Part shown: piece by piece, positions 53,904 through 61,919 of the stretch | Layout: each line of letters begins with the position of its first letter | Position numbering within the stretch: the stretch's first letter is position 1 | Assembly: GCA_000442015.1 (NCBI GenBank) | Contig: KE561209.1 | Coordinates: 542,704 to 606,703, forward strand | Source: Rozella allomycis CSF55 | Lineage: Eukaryota; Rozellomycota | Direction: 5' to 3' | Length of the DNA: 64,000 nt | Notes under the pieces: model-generated | Database searches by the model: none | What the model was told of the DNA's origin: nothing | Seen by the model: the letters and a program-made list of their open reading frames with translations, nothing else | Made by a program: the position numbers and the translations under genes

Positions 53904-55229
53904 ATGGATTATGAACTTTTCATGACTTTATTAGACTCATGTCTAAGACTAATGACTTTTATCTCTATACTCTCTTCAGTTACCCTTATAGCAGTCTTCA
54001 TTATATGGAGACAGTTTCAGAACACTCAAAACAGAATAATAATGTTTATGGCGATCAGTATTCTAATTTCTACATTTGTCAATTCGTTTGGAACTTCGAC
54101 CATGTATTTAGGAAAAGCATCATTGGCGTGCCGGATTCAAACAATATTATTTCAATGGATGGGGCTATCATCTTGCTTTTGGATTCTTGCGTTTCATGTT
54201 AACATCTTTTTGACAGTATATACCAAACTTTCAGTTCGAGCAATAAGATACTTGGAAATTTTATACCATCTTCTATGTTGGGGCGGCCCTTTGTTACTTG
54301 CTTTGATTTCTAACAATACGGACAAGATTGAAACCGGCATTTGGTGCGAACTTAACACAACTGAAAAGTTTGGGGCCTTCTATGCGCCAATTTGGACTAT
54401 TTTCATTATTCAGGTGGTAGTATATATCTCTGTTGGTAGAAGACTATGGTGGTCCCCATTAAATATCCGATATACATGGAGTAGACCTAGTATTGATGTC
54501 AATGAATCCAAATCTCTTTTGGGAAATTCAAATACAAGAAAAATTAAAATCCTTGATACCAGCTTTACTATGATATCAGCTTATTTTTTGGTTTGGATAA
54601 TTCCTACAGTTTATGACATCTCCTTCATTTTATCGAATAGCAAATCAGGAAAAATATTTAGAGATCAAAATAGGATTCTATATGGCTTAAAAGCTATCTC
54701 TATTCTTCTTGGGGGAGGGATTTTGTGTCTTGTTTACCTTCGTTGGGCCGTAAGATCAGTGGAACAATTCAAAAGTTATTTATTCCGACAAAAATTTGGA
54801 CCGTTATTTGAAAAATCTCCTGCATATGTCATGAGAGAATCAGTTCCGATATTGAAGCAAAATACTTTGAATAGTGAAAAACGACCATCAGAAGCGCATT
54901 CACTAATGCCCGGCATGCAACAAAATCACATAGTCGTGGCATTGTATTCATACGAAGCTGAAAGGAACGATGAGTTGAATTTGTTGGAAAACGATAGAAT
55001 AGTTTTGGTAGAGACGCCAAGAGGCGGCTGGTTCAAAGGTTACAAGGAGTCAGATCCAAATCAGTTGGGTTGGTTCCCCTCTCACTTTGTTTGGCCAATT
55101 GGTCCCAACAGTGCAAGACCAAGCTTTTTCATTGGCACCGATACCACGGAATCTACAGAAGATGACGAACGCACAACGTATCAAAATAAGTTGTCGTCTT
55201 TCTCTGAAAATTACAAACATTATTATTAA
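53904..55229 (+). CDS. Seven-transmembrane receptor (cAMP-receptor-like) fused to a C-terminal SH3 domain
   Basis: 441 aa in one exon. Seven hydrophobic spans are visible: about residues 15-35, 46-64, 76-106, 115-134, 157-178, 222-243 and 262-281. Cys residues lie at the TM3 start (CRIQTILFQWMGLSSCFWIL) and in the second extracellular loop (GIWCELNT). These features match class E / Dicty-CAR-like receptors. A basic cytoplasmic tail follows, then an SH3 domain at about 345-402: VVALYSYEAERNDELNLLEN, DRIVLVETPRGGWFKGY, LGWFPSHFV, with the ALYxY, WW/GW and P..FV positions intact. Receptor-SH3 fusion would put an adaptor module directly on the tail. The lack of introns in an intron-rich region is notable. 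No stop or splice signal separates the two modules. Confidence 0.85.
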   Translation: MDYELFMTLLDSCLRLMTFISILSSVTLIAVFIIWRQFQNTQNRIIMFMAISILISTFVNSFGTSTMYLGKASLACRIQTILFQWMGLSSCFWILAFHVNIFLTVYTKLSVRAIRYLEILYHLLCWGGPLLLALISNNTDKIETGIWCELNTTEKFGAFYAPIWTIFIIQVVVYISVGRRLWWSPLNIRYTWSRPSIDVNESKSLLGNSNTRKIKILDTSFTMISAYFLVWIIPTVYDISFILSNSKSGKIFRDQNRILYGLKAISILLGGGILCLVYLRWAVRSVEQFKSYLFRQKFGPLFEKSPAYVMRESVPILKQNTLNSEKRPSEAHSLMPGMQQNHIVVALYSYEAERNDELNLLENDRIVLVETPRGGWFKGYKESDPNQLGWFPSHFVWPIGPNSARPSFFIGTDTTESTEDDERTTYQNKLSSFSENYKHYY

Positions 55230-55314
55230 TTTCAAATAAACTTTAAAAGACTGGAGATTTATTGAGATAAGCTTTTTCATACTATAATAAGTTTCTTCGA
55301 TGAATATCTTTTTC

Positions 55315-56573
55315 ATGGATTGGCATAAGGTGGAGAAATATGGTGACGACTCTTCACCATCAATTAGTAACGAGTCTAGTAAATGATAAATGAAATTCTC
55401 ATATAGGCGAGGAAGAGATTTCTGCTGTTCAATTGAATGATGTTTTAGCTTCTGATGACAATTCTACGTACCTTACCTTGGTTGGATCGTCAGAACAGCC
55501 TGTGGACTCGCTTTATTTACCTGGTCTTACAGACAGAGCATTTTACTCTCAATTTGAGCTCGGGGTATTTAGAATTCAGAATTTGAATAACTTCATTGCC
55601 AAGTTAGTTAATAATGGGTTAAAGTCCGTAATCATTTTCGACACTCGAGCATGCATGTATGAATGGGTTCATAATAATCCATTATCTCTAATTAACAAAT
55701 TTGTTACATTGTAATTGTTGTGGGGTTTATTTAGGCAGTTGTTGTGTTAGTAATGTTCCGAAAACATCAAGCGCAGTTTCAATTTATGTTTCGGGTATTG
55801 AGCGTCATAAGAATATTCTTCGTGTGGAATATCAAAAAAACAGTTACTTTGTCATCGCGGATGAGGGAAACAACATGGAAAACGAGGAAATGAATTTGAT
55901 ACAGCTTTTGAAAACATCTAAAGTCAGAAAGATTTGGAAAAACAGGACTATATTTATGGTTATTTCTTTAGCCCTAACGTTTATTTTGATATTTGCATGT
56001 TCTGAACCCGAGCCGATTTCTAACAACAGATATTCATTGACTGACAAACGGACATTTATTACGTTTGATGATTTAAAGTCCAATAATACGCGTCATTTTA
56101 CCGCTACCAAATATTCAGACGAGTATCGCGGAAACACAACGACGAATACCAAAAGTTGGATTAATCATAAACTAGAAAATAATGTCTTGTCAGGCAGAAA
56201 ATGGTTGGCTAGAACTGCATTGACTATAAAAACTACAGTTATGACATTTATAGCCTACATTACGAATCAATTCATTGCGCTCTATAACTTTGCCACGTAT
56301 CTTGTTGAAGGCTTTTTTTCTTTCATGAAAGGGGTTTTCCTTGCTGCAAAAAATGTTTTGTTTGCAATACATGGTCAGACTAGCCATGAAAAGGTTGGTC
56401 GACATTATAAGCCAGATTGCTCCAGAAATAATACAATAAGTAGACGAAACTTATATTTTTTATATATAGAGGAGGGAAAAGTTGTTGATGTAGAAGTGTT
56501 TTCTGGTAGAAACCTAATAATAGGGGGATTGATTGCAGTTTTATCGCTTTCACCATTGTTATTCATGTGTTAA
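55315..56573 (+). CDS. Uncharacterised protein with membrane spans, exon joins uncertain
   Basis: Exon 1 starts MDWHKVEKYGDDSSPSISNE. A 28-nt intron leads to EEEISAVQLNDVLASDDNST and continues to about 55700. The last part (from about 55740) reads SNVPKTSSAVSIYVSGIERH, then a membrane span (IFMVISLALTFILIFACSE), then another hydrophobic stretch (TVMTFIAYITNQFIALYNFA) and a C-terminal one (LIIGGLIAVLSLSPLLFMC). I could not connect the two exons in frame with a canonical short intron: the candidate donor at 55702 and acceptor at 55734 leave a phase mismatch. Either an unusual intron or a frameshift is present. No family recognised. Confidence 0.45.
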
Positions 56574-56611
56574 AAATGTGAATGTAAATAAATTGTTTTG
56601 AAAAGTATAAT

Positions 56612-57709
56612 TTATTTTCTTGTTTCCGGTGAAGGAGTTCTCGATAATTGTCGATCTTCACGGGAACGGCTTCGTCTTCTGTGGTTCGAACGACTTCTTT
56701 CCCTTGAATAATAATGTTTTCTAGAACGATCAGATCTTCTTCTATGCCTTGAAGTACTTCTACTGCGCTCTCGTCTGTCCCGAGAACGACGTCTATGTCT
56801 GTCCCGAGAAAGTGATCTATCGGAAGAGTAAGACCGACGACTACGGCGTCTTTCCCTGTCCGCAGATATTTCAAGATCTCTATCTCTCGAGGAATCCCTC
56901 TTTCTAACACGATCTCTAGAGCGAGACCGCCTTGTTTCCCTTGTCCTTTCAGGTATTTTATAAAATTCTTCCATGTAAAGCTTCTTAGGATTAACGAAAA
57001 TGTGTAAGAAGGAACATTGAGGTCCTTTTGAGCATCGATCTTGTAAGTATTGGCCTATTATAATCAATTTCAAAAATTACGACACACTGCGTTAAACCAT
57101 TTTAAAACGGGGGCGAATTCAATATACAATGGCTTTCCAGCATAAAACCTACCAGATAATGCTTGATAGGCATTCCACGACGATTCAAGCTGTGAAAATT
57201 CAACGTATACATGCCCTCTCAAATGTACCATTTTATTTTTAGTAACCTTTACTGCATTAAATATGTATTGTTACGTATAGCCGGGTGATTGCACCAAATT
57301 TAGTCAATTCCTCATGAACATCATGGAAAAACTCCTCAAATTCTTCTTGGCTTTCTTCTTTATCCCTAGCAAGAGGATTCATTTGAATAGCTATATCATT
57401 ATACATGTGATGAATCAATAAGGTTTTCGATACTTTTGGCCTAGGGTGTTCTTTGGAGCATCTTCCCCCAAATTTGCATAATCCGGTCTTCAAGTAGAAA
57501 AAGCAGTACTTTTGATCATCGCGATATAAATCTTCGATGGGCCTAGCATCAAAATTAGAAAGATCGGGAACTGCTATGGTTGGTATTCTAACCATTGGCT
57601 CTTGGTAAATTTCATCTTCTTTCGTATCATTTTCTTTGTTTTTTTCTTCCAAAATGAGAGATTCCTATAGTTTTTAAGATAGTACATTCCTTACCCAATC
57701 TGTTTTCAT
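56612..57709 (-). CDS. ZRSR2: ZRSR2/Urp-like (U2AF35-related) splicing factor
   Basis: Begins MKTDWESLILEEKNKENDTK after a 28-nt intron. Two CCCH zinc fingers flank a UHM-type RRM. Finger 1 is CFFYLKTGLCKFGGRCSKEH; the RRM runs through TLLIHHMYNDI and HLRGHVYVEFSQLESSWNAY; finger 2 is around QYLQDRCSKGPQCSFLH. HIFVNPKKLYMEEF and a C-terminal RS domain follow (RSRSRDRVRKRDSSRDRD and many more SR dipeptides). The FLHIFVNP context favours ZRSR2/Urp over canonical U2AF35. In animals and plants ZRSR2 helps recognise the 3' site of U12-type introns and also acts on U2-type ones. Confidence 0.78.
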
Positions 57710-57873
57710 GATATGGAATTTTCAGAATTGTGTTTGTTGTTTGTAGAGCCTTGCTTCGTCCCATTTCGCATCAAACTGTCATATAAAGATACCGATGCCA
57801 ATTAAATCAAAATTATTTATGTCAGTATCTGCCAAACACTTACAAGTATTGCTCCGTTCGTCTCATTTTTATC

Positions 57874-58613
57874 ATGAAGTCTATTCTCTTTTTAAGTGCA
57901 TTATCCGCTACTGCTATCGCTGGTAATATAGGATATGCGTTCATATAGAATCATTCCAAGTAAATTATGCAAACTATGGATATACCCATAACAATGGGAA
58001 GTATGGTTTAAATGGTGGACGCTATGTTGGAAATCACGCGAAATGGAAGAGCGTTTTAAAAAATGACTTTAAATCTGATAAGTATGAGAAGGAAGACTAT
58101 GAAAGCACCTCCAATTTCGACTCTATCGGTTCAGCTAGGTACGATAGTGATGTTCCTTATTACCAATCAAAGTCATCCAACTATTTAGATTATAGCGACG
58201 AGTTTACTGCCCAAAAATCGTATATTGAAGACCGAAAAGATCAATATTATAGTGAAAGTGAAGGAAAACGAAAATCAAATAAGGGGAAAAACTACTATGC
58301 TAAGAAAAGCAATGGTATCAAAGAATTCGGAGATAAATTCAATGAAAAGTACAGTGAAGATGATTATGACAATGAGGATTGTTATGACTCAATCTATGGA
58401 AAGTCTTATAGTGAGAGCGAATATCCACTCGAAAATTGTGATTACGACAGTGATTTTAGCACTGACTTTTACATTCCCTATAGAGTATACGATTTTTATG
58501 GACATCCCTTTGAATTGAGAAAGAAATTTTCCTACGAGTATGAGCAGAATAAACGTGGCAGTAATCATGGCAGAAGAAATCACGGCCACTTGAATTATAA
58601 GCACGGATACTAA
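57874..58613 (+). CDS. Signal-peptide Tyr/Ser/Lys-rich protein of the PYRVYDFYGHP family
   Basis: Starts MKSILFLSALSATAIA, a clear signal peptide. An intron at the same place as in the paralogue at 48780 is followed by ESFQVNYANYGYTHNNGKYG. The body is rich in Asp, Tyr, Ser and Lys (SEDDYDNEDCYDSIYGKSYS). Near the end lies FYIPYRVYDFYGHPFELRKK, the block shared with the gene at 37679-38666, followed by a short Gly/His tail (GSNHGRRNHGHLNYKHGY). Only two Cys in the mature part. No enzymatic motif. A secreted structural, coat or adhesive role is inferred from composition alone. It lies divergent from ZRSR2. Confidence 0.72.
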
Positions 58614-58760
58614 CTAAATAAATTATTTATTCTTGCAAAGTGTCTTCTTTAAATTTTGGGATTAAATTAGTTAGCGATTCATTGCGATAACAAAGAACTT
58701 GTTCGTGGACTGAAAACGTGATATTGATGGATTCACAAATTCAATTTGCTATTTAAAATT

Positions 58761-60498
58761 TTAATTATTTTTTATTTGCTTTTTTAAATTGCTTCCTGGT
58801 AAAGAAGCTTTGATTTTTTCGAATTTAGCTGACAGAGTATTTGCCGGCTCCTTAAACTTTAAAGATCTAGTCGAGTCCACTGAGAATGTTGGTGAATTAG
58901 GCGCGGATTCATTTAGTGATGAAGATCCATCCATGATTTCAATTGGGATTTTAGGTTCGTTTTTATACACCGCTAATTTAAAGTGCTTGTATATAAAAGA
59001 TAAAATCCAAAACATACCAGCAATTCCAATATTTGTGAATAATTGATATTACCTGTCAAAAGCCAGCTTAATAGAATGTAATAAACGCTCTCTAAAGATA
59101 CTAAAGATTTTTTATCCTTTCTATAAAGTCCGTCATTGATAGAATCATTCTATGAAGAAAAAACCAAAGTTTTACTTGTAATTCTCTTTTGTATCCTTCT
59201 GTAAATGATGAAAAAGATTGAATTTGGTCATTGTATTCTTTGAGTTTGGCGCTCAAACTTTTCATTTTCAATAGACTTAATTACCTTCTATGAATGTCTT
59301 TTATAGCCAGGGCCTTTAATTCCGTTGCCTTCAATTTCTGTAAATGGGATTTGGCGGTCTCGCTTAACTGTGCCAAATTGGTTTCTTGTTCGGAATAATG
59401 AGACATGAAAAAATCTATTTTTTCATTTTTGCGCTTTAATTTGAGAATCGTTTCTTCAAGCCTTAAAATCATACTGTCATAATCTTTGAGCAAGCCTAGA
59501 TATTCGTTGTTGATTAATTCGTTATTTTGGCTATTAGAAAATACATTTAAAATCTACTTCTTGAGCTCAAATTTGTATCCCTTTATTACAAAAGGACTTG
59601 AAGGAACCAATTCTACACTCCTAAGTGTTTCATTGGAGGCCACTTTGGAGTCAAGATTTAATATATTCTATAATTTTAGTAAACATGTACGCTTTTACGC
59701 TATTTGATTTATATTTTGATTTATTATGGAAATCTGAGGAAATATCAGAGTCATTAGATGAAACGCTTTTTAAATCTTCTAGCCGTTTTTTGAACATCCT
59801 CTTTGATCCCTCACCATGATTTGCGAAATCAGGTATTGTCCCGTTTTCATTTCTCAAATGATAAAATTCTTCTGATCCAGGGTTTTGCTATTAATTTGTT
59901 GTTTATAATTTACCAGCTTTGGGCTGAGCGTGTTTTTAAGCTTCTCTTTAATTTTCTTGATGCTTTTACTAGAATTTCGTTTCTATTGTTATTCAATTAA
60001 AACTTTGTTTGTACAAATTGCTGTGAGATACTTCGCCCTAGATCCTTTTTCTCGCCTTCGACACGAAGGGTATGATATTTAGTTGGAGTAGAGGGAACTT
60101 CTACTGATTTTGTATTAGCTGGCACAGAGTTTGTTCTTTTATGAGATGGAAGGTCCTAATTTTTCTTTCCTTGGATATTTACCATCAACATCACGGTACG
60201 CCGCGGTGTTTCTGGTGAGCCCATTTGACTGGTTGACTCCAATGTTTGTATTTTATTGAACAAGTCTTTATACTTTGACGCGAAATAGTTCTTCATGTCC
60301 TCTGATTTTTGTAGAGTTTCTATGTGATATTGCATATTGATAGCAGATACGCTGGCTAACTTCTTCTATTTTCGATTCAACGTCTTTATTATCATCATCT
60401 GCTTTAAGAATTGTATTCTCTTTTCCTTCGTGCACTTTGTCATCCATTTCATTAATGAAATTTACAACGTGAAAGCAATTACTGTTGTTATTTAACAT
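58761..60498 (-). CDS. Tail-anchored coiled-coil protein of unknown function
   Basis: Several exons with short introns. Exon 1 starts MLNNNSNCFHVVNFINEMDD. Next come DMKNYFASKYKDLFNKIQTL and PETPRRTVMLM, then a Ser/Pro linker (LPSHKRTNSVPANTKSVEVP). Further exons give GSKRMFKKRLEDLKSVSSND and a strong coiled coil (LRLEETILKLKRKNEKIDFF, SETAKSHLQKLKATELKALA). The 3' exons carry SLESVYYILLSWLLT and a hydrophobic segment FWILSFIYKHFKLAVYKN, followed by a Ser-rich end. The pattern is of a cytosolic coiled-coil tether anchored near the C-terminus. I do not recognise it. Exon joins near 59040-59160 and 59560 are uncertain. Confidence 0.5.
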
Positions 60499-60840
60499 GT
60501 TATTAACGGTTAATAACGGTTAATTAACCGTTAATTAACTTTATTAGTCGTCGCTGTGTGACTTATCGCCACCATCCCCAGATAATGTTTTTTTTCAAAA
60601 TATATCAACTTTTTTATTGATTGGAATCTTCCGTGTCAAGAACATACAGGTAAAAGGCCTGTGGTGTATGAATTGCCGGGAAAAATATATTTTTTTTGGA
60701 TTTTATCGCTTTCTATATTTAGTACCACTTGTTATTTAACAGGTTAATTATAAATCATAAAGTTAATTAACACGTTAATAACCGTTATTAACATGTTAAT
60801 TAACACTCTGTTATTAACACATAACAACATTAAAAGCAAT
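60481..60840. repeat. Cluster of GTTAATTAAC-type palindromes in a 505-bp divergent intergenic region
   Basis: Between the minus-strand start at 60498 and the BuGZ start at 61004 lie two dense clusters of GTTAAT/ATTAAC words. The first, at about 60495-60545, reads GTTATTAACGGTTAATAACG and onward; the second is at about 60740-60830 with GTTAATTAACACGTTAATAA and ATGTTAATTAACACTCTG. Many are palindromic (GTTAATTAAC) or hyphenated inverted repeats with AACGGTTA cores. No gene or RNA is seen. The density is unlike any other intergenic tract in the window. Confidence 0.75.
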
Positions 60841-61003
60841 CCAATTCTTTGTACATGGGTATAATCATGATTTCTATTAGGAGACCTAATATCAAACAAA
60901 TTATCAAGTGTCAATATTAAAAAGATTATAGTTTCATTTACAGTTTTATTAAATTTGCATGAAAAGTCTCAATTTCGATTTAGGAAATTTCGTGTTTATT
61001 TCA

Positions 61004-61793
61004 ATGGCAAAAAAGAAGAAAGGAAAGATGAGACCATTTTGCTGGTATTGCGACAGAGACTTTGATGATGAAAAGGTACTTATTCAACATCAGAAAGCAA
61101 AGCATTTTAAATGCCATGTTTGCCATAAAAAACTAAACTCTATAACAGGAATGGCTATTCACGTGGCCCAAGTCCATAAAGAAAGCATTGATAAGTATTA
61201 AAAATTTGGATTTTAATATAATAGGGTACCAAATTCTATCAAAGGAAGAGAAAGTATAGAAATCGAAGTTCATGGCATGGAAAACATACCGCCAGAAGAA
61301 CTTGCAAGAAGATATGGTGACCTTAATGCAACAAGTACACTCTCAAGGATAGCTTCAGATTCTTACCCGCCTACGGAGAGCAGTGTTATATCTCCTTATC
61401 AGACGACCGAAAGTATTTTAACACCTTATTCAATTGATCAGTCATACAACCAGTCCAATGATTCATTGTCCATGCCTGCATATACACCAATTGACAAGAC
61501 TGTAGATTTTAATTATCAAACAAACGGTACAGACACACAGTATTCTTATGGTTACGCTGCCGCTGCACTAGCAGCACCTAAAGTTGAGGAGAAGCCAGCG
61601 AATGATAGATTTGGATTTGCAAATCCTTCTTTTCTTAAAAAAGAAATTGCTGCGATTTCAACAGTACCCAAGTCGAAAGAACCATTCATGGTCTATGCAG
61701 ATGAATTATTGTCAGTGGTAAATATTATTCAATCACCATGATATCTAGGAAGAAAAAAGGGCAAGTCTTCCTGTGTACAGACATAAATCGTAG
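61004..61793 (+). CDS. BuGZ/ZNF207 spindle-assembly zinc-finger protein
   Basis: Start [20 protein letters not shown]. Two C2H2 fingers follow (CWYC..DF...[11 protein letters not shown] and [22 protein letters not shown]), then [20 protein letters not shown] after a 30-nt intron. The middle is low complexity, rich in Ser/Thr/Tyr/Pro. The last exon, after a 31-nt intron, gives [16 protein letters not shown], matching the conserved short C-terminal MEEIRAxLPKY motif of the family. BuGZ binds microtubules and BUB3 (GLEBS motif, not clearly seen here) and promotes spindle assembly; it also interacts with spliceosome parts. Confidence 0.88.
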
Positions 61794-61919
61794 AGTTCCC
61801 TTTTAATGGACTCGTTCAGATCATACATTTCATTGAATAATAAACGAATATTTTTATAAATTGCTTCATATTATCAATAATCACTGATGGATTAACCCTT
61901 GCAATTTGTTATTTGTACC

